Positions 1 through 10,200 are shown, numbered from the stretch's first letter. The stretch is DNA of 37,978 bases from Syntrophobacterales bacterium Delta_02 (GCA_001603955.1 LVAA01000057.1:1-37978), one strand, 5' to 3'. Translations and numbers: made by a program. The notes: generated from the sequence alone by a model not told the origin.

Positions 1-2
1 CC

Positions 3-3000
3 GCCGACAGGCCCGCGGACTACACGAGCTATTACAGTATAGGCGGGTTCTACGACGGGAGCGCATGGTCCGGATTCGCTCCAATGCTTATGGACGAGTT
101 CCGGATCTCCGTGGGGGTGGCACGGCACACCCAGGGCTTCACCCCGCAGGCCTCAGCCTACTCCGCCTCCTCTTCGTCGACGCTGTATATCGTGTCCCCG
201 ATGCCTCTCGAGGCCATCAAGCTCTACCTCAAGACGGTGAACACCGCTGTTGCATCGGTGGCGAGCGACTACTGGACAGGGTCCGCATACTCGAAGACCT
301 CCTCGCCGATCGACTATATGGAGTACTCCACTGACGGTGCGGCCCAGGCAGCCTATGTTGCGAGCGATACCGTCGCCGATATAACAATCGACTATATGGA
401 GCATGCCACGAATGCGGCGGCCCAGGCGGCCTATGTGACGAGCGATCTAAGCCTTGACCTTATGGAATATGCATCAGACGTTGTGGCCCAGGCGGCTTAC
501 GTGACGAATTCTACGGGAATAATTGTCAGGGGTTACAAGGTTTATGCCTCTAATGATGCGGGCTTCACTTCCGGGGGAGCAGGATATACAGTCACAATAC
601 GCCTTTACGGAAGCGATACGGCACCCTCCAGCGGAACGGATGGCACGCAACTGCACACGGACACCTTTTCAGATTCAAACAGTATAGGAAGCAAAACATA
701 TACGTCTGGCATTACCGTCACCACGGCCTATAAATATCATTGGGTCTACTTTTCCTGTTCTCCGTCAGATGCATACATTAGAGTTGCGGAAATCCAGTTT
801 TCTAATGGAGCTGGTCAGATATCTTACGACACAGGGGCAATATTCGGAGATCTAACGCTAGGTGGCTTTGGCGGCAACGCAGCGGCATTCGATAACGTCA
901 CAGACCAAGCCAGTGCCGCTTGCGGGCTCACCGCATCGACAGGGTCTGGATACATAGGCAAAAATTGGGGTACCGTAGCGCGTCTCCAGTCCTATTCTGA
1001 GGCCACCGTTAAGAATCAGGGCTCCTATTCCCTCAAGGGCGTCGCGCTGATAACGGACTCGCTCAACGGGACTCTTACCCGCACGGTATCGCCCACGATC
1101 GACCTCACGGGCATCAGTACCGTCAAGCTTGCCATAAGGTCCACTCGCACGGGCAGCAACATCAAGATCGGCATCCACGACAGTGGTGGAACGACGACGG
1201 AAACCACACCGAATATCACGAGCGCGGATACCTGGCAAACCGTCAGCTGGGACATCTCCGGAGTCGCGGACGCCGACAAGAACACCATCGACTCCATCAT
1301 CATCACGGTGGTCAATGCGGATGCTGAGAATACGTTCTATATCGACGGAGCTTCTTCTCTGTTGGCCTACTCCGAGTCAACCGCCAAGACCCAGGGCTCC
1401 TACGCCCTCAAAGCCATCGCCCTGATCACCGACAGCCTCAGCAAGACCCTGACGCGCACGGTCGCCTCACCCGTCGACCTCTCCGGCGTCGAAACACTTC
1501 ACTTCGATATCCGGGCCTCGAGACCGGGAATAAACCTCTCCCTGGCGATCAGGGACAGCGGCGGCACCTGGACGTCTGTTTCCCCGAACATCATCAGTGC
1601 GGACCTGTTCCAGACGGTCGATTGGGATATCTCCGGGGTGGCGGACGCTGACAAGGACGCGATCGACAGAATCCGCATCACCGTCGACAATGCCACCGCA
1701 GAGGACACCTTCTACATCGACAACTTCTACGCCAGTGCTCCGCCGGTGGCCTTCCAGGCGTACTCAGAGGCCATGCTCACCACTCAGGGCAGTTATGCAC
1801 TGAAATGTGTCGCCGCGCAGACCACGAGCCTGAACAAGACGATTGCACGCACCATCGCCTCGCCCATCGACCTCACGGGCGTCAACACTATCGGTTTTGA
1901 TATCCGGGCCTCGAGGACGGGGAGTAATATTACCCTCGGGATCCACGACAGCGGCGGTAGCTGGACCTCCCTCACGCCCGACGTGACGGAGGCTGACGCC
2001 TTTCAGAACGTGATATGGGACATCTCCGGTGTGTCCGATGCCAACAAGAACGCCATCGACCAGGTTAAGATCACGGTTGCCAATGCGGACGAGGCGAACA
2101 CCTTCTACATCGACAACTTCGGCCCTGCGGCCGGGGCGCTCTTCGACGGGACGGCCACGGTCGGCGGGACCAAGACCCTGGGACAGACAGGGTCTATCTC
2201 TTTCGGCAATACCGTCAGCACGGCGAAGCCCCGCATGTATAACGGCCTCGTCGGATACGTTTACCGCTTTACCTTCACGGGTATAGACCCCACGACCACG
2301 GTATCGCATGCGACTGTCAAGGCACCCGTTCAGCCCATCGTGGATCTTTGGGACGGCGTCGACCGGGAGTGCATGGCCTTCTACGTCTACAAGAACGACA
2401 CCTATAACGATTACACCCTCAACGTCTACGCCAACGAGTACGACTCCACTGACGCGGCGACCTTTGTGGAGCTTGACAGCCTCACCGCGGGAACGAACAA
2501 ACTGTACTTCGCCAGCTACGAACGCCTCATGGGTATCAACTTCGGCCTTGCCGGCGGCCACGTCAACACGACTGCGAACACGGTCATGACCGTCAGGTAT
2601 TCCTCCGACGGTCAGAACTTCGTCAGCGCCGGCACCATCGACGATGGGACCTCGGGGGGCGGAATATCCTTCAGCAAGAGCGGCACCGTTACCTGGAATC
2701 CCCCGCCGGCGTCGATGGAGTTCATGTCCAAGGTGTCGAAAGTCACGCCGCGCTACCACTACGAGGTCACCTTTTCTCAGAGCCTCAGTGCCGATGTCCA
2801 CCTCTTCTACACCAGCGGAATCCCTGTGCAAAGGCAGTTTGGGCAGTACAAATTCCCGCTCATGGCCCAGGACATGCTCTTCCTTTGCTGCGACATGGCC
2901 GGCAAGAAGAACGCGGCCATCCACAGTGAGTACCAGACCTCGCAGATCTTCAACGGTGCCAACTCCACGGAAATCGAGTTCGGCGAGACGGGAGAGCTCA

Positions 3001-3941
3001 CCTGCGGAGCGTCGCTCTACAACCTCTACGGCTACAACCTCTATAACCTGATCATCTTCTTCAAGGACAGCGAGATGTGGAAACTGTCCGGGGACTTCCC
3101 GGACTGGAAGCGGCACCAGGTCAGCGACAAGGTCGGATGCCCGGCGCCGGCGACCCTGAGGACGGTGAGCCTTCCCGGGGACATCCCCCAGGGCCTCAGC
3201 CGCAACGTCATCATCTGGCAGGGCTCGGACGGCGTCTATGTCTCGGACGGCAGGGCGCCGCTTCCCATCCATGGTGATATCGAGAACTACTTCGACCCCA
3301 AGAGGGCGGCCTGCATCAAGCCTGAATTGCTCGGCGAATCCTGGGCAGACCTCGACCAGACAAAGATGGAGTACCACCTGCACGTCGCAAGCGGTGCTTC
3401 GGCGACGGTTCCCGACACGGAGCTTGTCTTCGATTTGAAGCGGTGGAAGTGGTACCTCATCGACCGCGGGACCGGGAAGAGGCTGGTGGCCGGAGCCGAA
3501 GTCAAGGACGCTCACGGGAACAAGTACAATTACGGGTTTATCGATTCTGGATACATGTTGCGCCTCGAGAACGGTACCGACTTCGATGGTAACGGCATCG
3601 CGCATAGGCTCGAGCTTGGTGACATTGTCTTTTCGGAGAACGACTTCACGATGGAGACGAGGGTGGAGCGGCTTGAGCTCGTCACGGTGAAGAAGAGCGT
3701 TACCCCGAACAATATCTTCTACACGCACTATGTCGATACCGAGCCGGTCGGCACGAGCTTCACCCTTATCCCGGCGGCAACCAACAGACGGGTGGCAACG
3801 ATCGTGCAGCCCATCAACTCGAAGGTGGGCGTCTTCCATTCAGGCTTGTTCGAGATGACCACGACCGACGAGGTGACGGGGTTCGAGCCCCTGGCTCTCG
3901 CATATGTCTACAGCCAGCAGTACGAGAAAATGACGAACTAA
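3..3941 (+). CDS. Phage tail protein with tandem jelly-roll-like repeats (5' partial)
   Basis: The frame is open to the window edge, so the N-terminus is missing and 1,312 residues are visible; the first internal ATG at 84 is not a credible start. Three parts can be seen. An N-terminal stretch carries three short YMEY...AQAAYV repeats and an AT-richer discoidin-like segment (about nt 500-900). Three tandem repeats of about 120-130 residues follow (nt 993-2120), each ending FYID and resembling carbohydrate-binding jelly rolls. The C-terminal 400 residues include WQGSDGVYVSDGR and LVFDLKRWKWYL, which resemble beta-propeller-type tail tube or nozzle proteins of short-tailed phages. It lies directly upstream of internal virion protein genes, the usual podovirus order. 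I infer a tail nozzle or adhesion protein that may contact host surface glycans. The phage structural call is firm; the exact tail part is not. Confidence 0.7.
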   Translation, partial: ADRPADYTSYYSIGGFYDGSAWSGFAPMLMDEFRISVGVARHTQGFTPQASAYSASSSSTLYIVSPMPLEAIKLYLKTVNTAVASVASDYWTGSAYSKTSSPIDYMEYSTDGAAQAAYVASDTVADITIDYMEHATNAAAQAAYVTSDLSLDLMEYASDVVAQAAYVTNSTGIIVRGYKVYASNDAGFTSGGAGYTVTIRLYGSDTAPSSGTDGTQLHTDTFSDSNSIGSKTYTSGITVTTAYKYHWVYFSCSPSDAYIRVAEIQFSNGAGQISYDTGAIFGDLTLGGFGGNAAAFDNVTDQASAACGLTASTGSGYIGKNWGTVARLQSYSEATVKNQGSYSLKGVALITDSLNGTLTRTVSPTIDLTGISTVKLAIRSTRTGSNIKIGIHDSGGTTTETTPNITSADTWQTVSWDISGVADADKNTIDSIIITVVNADAENTFYIDGASSLLAYSESTAKTQGSYALKAIALITDSLSKTLTRTVASPVDLSGVETLHFDIRASRPGINLSLAIRDSGGTWTSVSPNIISADLFQTVDWDISGVADADKDAIDRIRITVDNATAEDTFYIDNFYASAPPVAFQAYSEAMLTTQGSYALKCVAAQTTSLNKTIARTIASPIDLTGVNTIGFDIRASRTGSNITLGIHDSGGSWTSLTPDVTEADAFQNVIWDISGVSDANKNAIDQVKITVANADEANTFYIDNFGPAAGALFDGTATVGGTKTLGQTGSISFGNTVSTAKPRMYNGLVGYVYRFTFTGIDPTTTVSHATVKAPVQPIVDLWDGVDRECMAFYVYKNDTYNDYTLNVYANEYDSTDAATFVELDSLTAGTNKLYFASYERLMGINFGLAGGHVNTTANTVMTVRYSSDGQNFVSAGTIDDGTSGGGISFSKSGTVTWNPPPASMEFMSKVSKVTPRYHYEVTFSQSLSADVHLFYTSGIPVQRQFGQYKFPLMAQDMLFLCCDMAGKKNAAIHSEYQTSQIFNGANSTEIEFGETGELTCGASLYNLYGYNLYNLIIFFKDSEMWKLSGDFPDWKRHQVSDKVGCPAPATLRTVSLPGDIPQGLSRNVIIWQGSDGVYVSDGRAPLPIHGDIENYFDPKRAACIKPELLGESWADLDQTKMEYHLHVASGASATVPDTELVFDLKRWKWYLIDRGTGKRLVAGAEVKDAHGNKYNYGFIDSGYMLRLENGTDFDGNGIAHRLELGDIVFSENDFTMETRVERLELVTVKKSVTPNNIFYTHYVDTEPVGTSFTLIPAATNRRVATIVQPINSKVGVFHSGLFEMTTTDEVTGFEPLALAYVYSQQYEKMTN
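312..512 (+). repeat. Three short in-frame repeats (DYMEY..AQAAYV) in the tail protein
   Basis: Copies start at 312, 390 and 456. Each encodes about 19 residues with the pattern D-Y/L-M-E-Y/H, then A/V-AQAAYV, then a T/A-S/N-D/S end. Spacing is 78 then 66 bases, always in frame, so the unit is protein-level and not a CRISPR or DNA-only repeat. It probably serves as linkers or small adhesion strands. Confidence 0.75.
993..2120 (+). repeat. Three tandem carbohydrate-binding-like domain repeats
   Basis: Copies are 993-1367, 1368-1760 and 1761-2120. Each begins YSEA/S..TQGSYALK, contains TRTVxSPxDLTG and WDISGVxDADKxxID, and ends TFYIDN. Repeats of this length with an FYIDNF end look like a beta-sandwich carbohydrate-binding module. 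Copies 2 and 3 are closest at the DNA level around the DLTGV and ASRTGSN blocks. They probably arose by intragenic duplication and could tune host binding. Confidence 0.75.
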
Positions 3942-3952
3942 GGAGGGGAGAG

Positions 3953-6190
3953 ATGGCAGACTACGGATCCTATTCAATACCTTCCGGCGTCCTTGACGTG
4001 TGGGAGCGCCGGCGGAACCAGAAGAGGCTCGGGGGGCAGTCGTACAATCCCCTTGAGGCGACGGCCTTTATGAAGGGTGTGATCGAGGCAGAACTCGGCA
4101 AACAACTCACGAGGAGAAAGCTGGCCGAGGACAAGGAGGCCCGCGACAAGGCCCTCGAGTTGCAGGAGACGTCGATCGCGAACACGAAAGACTACCAAGA
4201 CCGGTCCCTGGCGCAGCAGGCGGACCAGTTCACGAGGGCGCAGGAAACCGCCGACGACACCAGGAAGGATGCAAACGAGGCAAGTCTCATCAACGCCGGC
4301 CTGCAGGGGGTCAGGCTCCTCCTGGGCAGTCTGTTCAGGGACGATTCGAAGGATAAGGGGCGGGAAACGGAAGCCCCGTCTCTGCTGCGAAAAGCGTCGG
4401 ATACCTTCAAGAGGTCATTGGGGGGGGAGATCCCTGGTGGTGAGACTGGCGGCACTACCGGGGCGGCGAGCTACTTCTCGCCAGAAGACACGGGCAACGC
4501 CTTCATGACGCAGGCGTCCGCTCCGGCGGCAGCAACCCCGGCGATCGGAAGCGATATCAACGCGGTTCCGTCCTCCACGTATGAGACACTGACGAAGGCC
4601 TATCAGGATGCTTCGGTTGGCGAGAAGCCAACGGGTGCCTATCGCATGGCCTCCCAAAATACCGGTGCCATGAACGACGCAGGTGGTCAACTGCCGCAGC
4701 CCGCCATCGGATCACCGGTGTCCGGGCCCGACATGCCGGGGATACAAACCTCGAAGACCCCCTTTGAGGTCGATACCGGCCTCGAGACGACGAACGCGGC
4801 GGAGCCCATGTTTGGAAGCACGTCCGGTACGGGCCAGGGCACTGCCCTTAATATTGCGGATATGCCAGCATATGAGCCTCCTAACCTTGCTGCGTATCAG
4901 GAGCCCACTCTGGAGCCTTATCAGGCGCCAGAGCTGACGCCTTTCACGTACACCACACCGAAGTCAGCGTTCACCGAAGCCCAGTGGCGGGCGCAAGGCG
5001 GTGAGTACGGTAGAGGCTGGGAGGACAGCTTCAGAGCTTGGCAAAACGCCCAGTGGGCACGGGATCGGGACATACACAAGATCAGGTACGACCAGTGGGC
5101 CGCCGAGCAGAACCGGCTCGCCAAAGAGGACTACGACCAGTGGGCGATTGAGCAGAACCGGCTCGCCAAAGAGGACTACGACCAGTGGGTGATTGAGCAG
5201 AATCAGAAGGCTGAGCAGGCCTATGAAGACGCTGCCAAGAGCTATAAGAATGCTGCAGCCTCCGGAACGGGGGGAACACACGGCTCAGCGTGGTCGTTCA
5301 ACACGAAGAAGCTAGGTGGCGGCCCCCTGGATGAATACTACGGCCACCAGTATACACCGACTTACGAGGACAACGGAAGCATGCTGCCGGCGGCCTTCGA
5401 CCCTACAGGGTACTTCACGCCGTCTGACGAGAAGAAATACCAATCTCCAAGCTATGCGACGAATTTCACCCCTGCCTACGGCAACACCCCCTATGAGGTC
5501 CTGACGCGGTTCACGAGCGGGTCGCCGAGCCTTCCGGCGTCGATAGTCAGCCCGAGTTACGAGCCCTTCAATTACGAGCCTCCCTCATATAATTATGGGT
5601 CGAGCGTGTCGTTCGGGAATGAGGAACCCTTCAACTACGAGCCCGGAGTGGGCTACGAAAGTCCGTATAACTACTCGTCCTACGAACCTTTCAACTACGA
5701 GCCCGGAGTGTACAGTTCTGGGGGCGGAGGAGGCGGCGGTGGCGGTGGAGGAGGCGGCGGCGGAGGCGGCAGCAGCATAGGCGTCTCCTTGTTTGGGGGA
5801 AGCGGAGGAGGCGGAGTGTCCATATCGACGGGCACGATTATCTGCAGCGAGCTCAAGCGGCAGGGATACCTTCTCCACGACATTGCAGAAAAGGACAGCG
5901 AGTACCGGAAGAAGCATATTCCTGAGAACGTCTACGCCGGATACCTGACGCTCTTTACCCCCGTGGTGGCCTTGATGCGCAGGTCCAAGGCCTTCACGAA
6001 TATGGTCCGGCCCTTCGGGGTCATGACAGCCAGGGAAATGGCGAGCCGGGTGGATCCGAATATAAAAGGCAACCCCCTGGGCAAGGCGCTCCTGGGGATA
6101 GGTGTTCCCCTGTGCAGAATGGTCGGCGACGTGGTTCTGAACGCCATGGCCATCTGGGCCAGGGCGACGACGGAGGTGAAACATGGCTAG
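3953..6190 (+). CDS. Repeat-rich phage virion protein with 17-Gly linker and conserved C-terminal module
   Basis: The protein has 745 residues and starts at an ATG 6 bases after an AGGAGG site that overlaps the end of the tail gene. Residues 30-90 are charged and coiled-coil-like (KLAEDKEARDKALELQE). The middle is low complexity: three 15-residue DQW..EQNRLAKEDY repeats (residues 380-424), three EPFNYEP repeats, and a run of 17 glycines encoded by mixed Gly codons. The last 120 residues form a compact domain with CSELKRQG, a conserved GYLTLFTPVVALMRRS stretch and MTAREMASR. I recall similar C-termini after glycine linkers in other short-tailed phages, but cannot verify this here. The position between tail protein and internal virion proteins suggests a particle component, perhaps assembly or ejection. 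KRLGG occurs at residues 24-28 and KKLGG at 452-456 (see findings). Confidence 0.65.
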   Translation: MADYGSYSIPSGVLDVWERRRNQKRLGGQSYNPLEATAFMKGVIEAELGKQLTRRKLAEDKEARDKALELQETSIANTKDYQDRSLAQQADQFTRAQETADDTRKDANEASLINAGLQGVRLLLGSLFRDDSKDKGRETEAPSLLRKASDTFKRSLGGEIPGGETGGTTGAASYFSPEDTGNAFMTQASAPAAATPAIGSDINAVPSSTYETLTKAYQDASVGEKPTGAYRMASQNTGAMNDAGGQLPQPAIGSPVSGPDMPGIQTSKTPFEVDTGLETTNAAEPMFGSTSGTGQGTALNIADMPAYEPPNLAAYQEPTLEPYQAPELTPFTYTTPKSAFTEAQWRAQGGEYGRGWEDSFRAWQNAQWARDRDIHKIRYDQWAAEQNRLAKEDYDQWAIEQNRLAKEDYDQWVIEQNQKAEQAYEDAAKSYKNAAASGTGGTHGSAWSFNTKKLGGGPLDEYYGHQYTPTYEDNGSMLPAAFDPTGYFTPSDEKKYQSPSYATNFTPAYGNTPYEVLTRFTSGSPSLPASIVSPSYEPFNYEPPSYNYGSSVSFGNEEPFNYEPGVGYESPYNYSSYEPFNYEPGVYSSGGGGGGGGGGGGGGGGGSSIGVSLFGGSGGGGVSISTGTIICSELKRQGYLLHDIAEKDSEYRKKHIPENVYAGYLTLFTPVVALMRRSKAFTNMVRPFGVMTAREMASRVDPNIKGNPLGKALLGIGVPLCRMVGDVVLNAMAIWARATTEVKHG
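5090..5224 (+). repeat. Three 45-bp in-frame repeats (DQW..EQNRLAKEDY)
   Basis: Copies start at 5090, 5135 and 5180. The first two are nearly identical in DNA and the third has diverged (DQWVIEQNQKAEQAY). Heptad-like charge suggests a short helical rod, and the near-identity of the first two copies suggests recent duplication. Confidence 0.85.
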
Positions 6191-7205
6191 GCTCGGAGGA
6201 TGGGGCCCGGGACTCGAGGCAGGAATGACGGCCATCGTGGCGAACAATAGAGCTCAGGACGAACTTGCCCTGCGGCAGAAGGCGGCTGACATCGCCGAGA
6301 AGCGCATGGGCGTCGAGGAGCAGCGGTTCGGGATGGAGAAGGACCTCCACCAGACGAAGATGGCCGAGGTCGCCAGGGAGAACGCGGAATTCGACGTCGA
6401 CGAGATAGGGAAGGGCTGGGGGCAGAAGGACCCCGTTGCCTTCAACTACGGTGTCGACTACGCCACGAGGGCAGGGTTTATCAAGGCCGACCCCAGCACG
6501 GGAAAGCGGACGATACGGGGCAAAGACATGAGGTCCGTGCTGGGTCACATGGACAGCGCCCAGGGTGTTGAGGCGATCAGCAAGCTCAAGATCGCCGACC
6601 TGGAAACACGCATACCAACCATTGCGGACCCGGCTCAGAGAGCGGCAGCCGAGAAGCAGCTCGAGATGGAGAAGACGCACAACAAAGGCGCCCTGGAATG
6701 GATGAAGACACAGGAAGCCACCCGGCAGAAGGACCTCGACAGGAAGAGCGAGGAGCGCCGGACGGCGATCCCCCACGCTGACAAACCGGGAGAGGCGGAG
6801 TACCGCAAGGCCCATACGGGCTACCTGAACGCTCAGACCAAGTACCTCGAGAGCGGCAAGGAGGATGCGGCCTTGCTGGGGGCCCTCACGAAGTTCAAGA
6901 CGTCGGACGCCTACACAATGGCGTTGGACCGGGCCACCACGCCGGAAGAGAAGGAGGCCGTCAAGGAGCAATTGATCAACGGGTTCATGGAAGACTACGC
7001 GAGGACCCGGGAATTCAGCAAGAAGAGACTCGGAGGTGGCGGGTCAGCGGTTTCGGGAGCGACCTACGCTGACCTCGTCAAGACCGTTAGGGGGGCATCT
7101 ACGACGTCTGAAGCTGTGAGCAGGCTCAGGAAGGCTTACGGGTATAGCGAGCAACAGGCGAAGGAGATCCTCAGAGAATCTCAGAAAGCGGGGTACCTGA
7201 AATAA
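6183..7205 (+). CDS. Phage coiled-coil internal virion protein
   Basis: The protein has 340 residues. The ATG overlaps the previous gene by 8 bases and follows GGAGGTGAAAC, a good ribosome site. The protein is strongly charged and mostly helical by inspection: residues about 25-70 (ALRQKAADIAEKRMGVEEQR) and 150-210 look like coiled coils, and there are no membrane segments. An alanine/glycine-rich hinge with KKRLGGGG at residues 280-287 precedes a C-terminal helical part ending EQQAKEILRESQKAGYLK. Its position, directly before a giant polyvalent protein, matches the gp14/gp15-like internal core or ejection proteins of podoviruses. I do not recognise a named family, so the role is inferred from position and composition. 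Confidence 0.6.
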   Translation: MARLGGWGPGLEAGMTAIVANNRAQDELALRQKAADIAEKRMGVEEQRFGMEKDLHQTKMAEVARENAEFDVDEIGKGWGQKDPVAFNYGVDYATRAGFIKADPSTGKRTIRGKDMRSVLGHMDSAQGVEAISKLKIADLETRIPTIADPAQRAAAEKQLEMEKTHNKGALEWMKTQEATRQKDLDRKSEERRTAIPHADKPGEAEYRKAHTGYLNAQTKYLESGKEDAALLGALTKFKTSDAYTMALDRATTPEEKEAVKEQLINGFMEDYARTREFSKKRLGGGGSAVSGATYADLVKTVRGASTTSEAVSRLRKAYGYSEQQAKEILRESQKAGYLK

Positions 7206-10200
7206 TGCCAATGAAAGACGACCTGGGCATTTTTGAACCTGTTTCTTCGACGAGTGGTATGAAAGACGACCTGGGCATCTTTGGACCGTCGAAGCGTCTG
7301 GGTGGGAAGGCTTATGAGGACAGTCTCTATGACGACATGACAGCCGGCACCCCGCTCAGAGCGGGGAAGGAGCTTGCCAAGGGTTTCGTCCGCCTGTACG
7401 AGAACACCCTCTCAGGCCTCGGGGGGCTCATGGAGTACACGGGGCACATGGCGGAGAGGTACCCGGGAGAGGTCGTCAGCCGACCCGACCTGGAGCCCGA
7501 CTCCTTGCTTGGAGAGCATGCCGGTCAGTTCGCGGGGCCGGCCACGAGAACCCCTATTCCGGCTACCGATCCCTTGACCCAGTTCGCAAAGACCCGCGGC
7601 AAGACGATGAGGGAACATTTCGCAGAGGCGGCGAACGATCCGATCCTGAAACCCAGGGTCGAATCTTACACCGACATCAAATCCATAGCTGACGGCATCG
7701 ACTACGCCAGTTACGGTGTTGGTAACCTCCTCGGGTCGGTTTCCTTCATGTCGCTCATGCCGGGTGTCTACAAGCCGGCAGAAGTGGCCGGGGTGGTCGG
7801 GAAGGAAGTTGTAAAGCGCGGCCTTGGCGGTCGCATCCTCAACTTCCTGAAGCCCCAGGCCATGGACGTACCGATCGGCCTTATGGAGGGCGGCGAGATA
7901 GCGAACAAGCAGCTCGAGGAACACGAGAAGAACGGCACCGAGCTCTCTCTGTCCAGACTCGTAGCGACGGCAGTGCCAGCGGTCCTCATCGAGCGAGGCC
8001 TCGGCGTGGAGGGCTTGGCTGCCAAGATGGGCAGTATGGGCCCGGCCGCCAGGGAGTTCTCGAAGAAGAACCTTGTTCCTCGGGTCCTCCAGGGCATGGG
8101 GATCACGGGCATGGAAGAGGGCGTCGAGGAGTTCGTCCAGACCTACCTCGAGAACTACGGTGGAGATCCGAAGTCCGTCTGGACGAAGGAAGCGCTCCAC
8201 GATGCCATCAACTCCGGCCTGCAGGGCATGATCGGCGGCCATGTCATGGGCGGCATGGGCGGGGCGGTCGCAAGCAAGCAGTACGATGACGTCCAGGCGC
8301 AGCAGAAGGCACAGCAGGGGATTCTTCTCAATCCTGTCGACTACCAGCACCCTGCCGCTGTCCGGATGATCGAGGACAGGGCGAACATTGCCAGGCACCT
8401 CGAGGACTTCATCGCCGAGACGCACCCCGAGCTCGCCAGGGCGTGGGGTGAGCAGGCAACCGCGGCAATAGGGGCCAACCAGCCCGTGGATATGTCCCTG
8501 CTCACGGGGAGCGGCAAATTCGACATGACGGACTTCAGCGCACCGCCGGCCGAAACCCAACCGCCTCCCGTCGCCAAGGACCCTGAGGTCTACAAGCCAA
8601 CCCTGCACAAGATCAAGGCGGCCGTCGACGCCGGCACGGTCACGAAGGAGGAATTGAAGGAGGCCGTTCTTCCGTCGATGGTCGAGACATACGGTGCCGA
8701 CCATCCCCTCGTCACGGGAATCAACGAGCTCGTTGTCAAACTGGACCTGCCCCCGGGCGTGAAGGACGGCATGGACATGGTGAACAAGGTCCTGGAAGAC
8801 CCTTCGGTCGCAACGGACCCCATCTATGACCTGATCGTCGGAAAGATGCGCGGTATCGAGGGCGGCACAGGCGGTCGTGTCGTGAAGAACCTCAGCGACC
8901 TGGACCGCGCAGAGATGACGCTCTCGCAGTTTCCCCAGGAAGAGCAGAGATCCGTCGCCGGGGTCATGAGAAGGCCCGGGATGCCCCGGCCCCGCACGGA
9001 TGTCGCCCCGGCAGCGCCCCAAGAGGCTGCGGCACGACCGCAGGCCCGGCGCCTCGGCGGTGAGCCCATACCCCTGCCGGGAGAGCGGGCCCCTGTCTCA
9101 TACACCGCCGAGGACATGCGGACGCCATCGGCTGTCGCCTTCGAGCAGCCCGGTGACGTTACCGCGGCCAGGGCCATCTATAAGTCCCTGTCTCAGGACG
9201 ACGACAAGGCGCAGGGCATCACGCCTCTTCTTCTCGACGCATACGTCAATGCCGGCGGTGTCATCCCCGCAAACAGACATGACATCGCCCTGAGGTACCC
9301 CCAAGCCAGCTTCGAAGGTGGAGTCACGAAGGAGGACGTCGACGAGGCTGCGGGCGAGGCAGCTTCTTCTCCTGAGAACGACCTTCCTGAACCCACGCGG
9401 GCGCAGATCGAGGCGGGCAACTACAAGAAGGGCCACGTCTCCATCCAGGGCCTGGATATCAGCATCGAGAATCCCAAGGGATCGGTCCGCAGAGGAGTAT
9501 CCAAGGACGGAAAAGAATGGAAAAGCGAACTCAAAGCGCACTACGGGTATATCCGGCGCACTGAAGGAGCTGATGACGACCACGTGGACGTCTTCATCGG
9601 CGACAACCCGACGAGTCAGCGGGTGTTCGTAGTCGACCAGGTGGATCCGGATACGAGGAAGTTCGACGAGCACAAAGTAATGCTGGGATACAACACCGTG
9701 GAGGAAGCGCGGTCAGCGTACCTTGCCAATTATGAGCCGGGATGGAAGGGGCTCGGCAACATAGTCCCGATGTCGATGGCCGGTTTCAAGGCCTGGATGA
9801 AAAAGGCCAAACTGAAAAAGGGAGCGCCCATAAGAACGGTTTCTGGGCAAGAAACGGAATCCGCATCCACTCCGGAGCCCGGCGACTTCTATGAATTCGA
9901 CATCAAGGCTCACCCTGTCCGGGGGCCGCACACCGCACGGTTCCGGGTGAACAGGGCATACGTGACCCCTGAAGGCACGGTGATCCCCCTCGTCGAAGAC
10001 TTCACCAGCGAGAAGGGAGGCGGTCTCTATCCAATATTCCCGACACAGGAAGGTCAGTACGGCGCCCGGCACGTGAAGGCGGCGGAAGGTTTGGAACCTG
10101 GGTTCTTCCCGATGGAGCAGGGGCCGGAGGAAGAACAGCCCGAGAAAGCGCTCGCGAAGCCCGTGAAGGCCAAGCCCGCGAAGTCACTTGTCAGAGTTGT

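Noticed and set aside
1764-3839. A 691-codon open frame on the minus strand opposite the tail gene
   Set aside because: It has no ribosome site, no recognisable motif and arginine/valine/leucine-rich composition typical of antisense frames in GC-rich genes; the plus frame clearly encodes repeats and tail motifs.
5090-5224. Regular 45-bp repeats as a CRISPR array
   Set aside because: The units are contiguous, in frame, without variable spacers, and encode a helical protein repeat.
7412-9022. A 536-codon minus-strand open frame under the giant gene
   Set aside because: It is a shadow of the plus-strand coding frame, His/Arg/Leu-rich with no domain. Similar shadows at 6021-6971 and 11360-11920 were dropped for the same reason.
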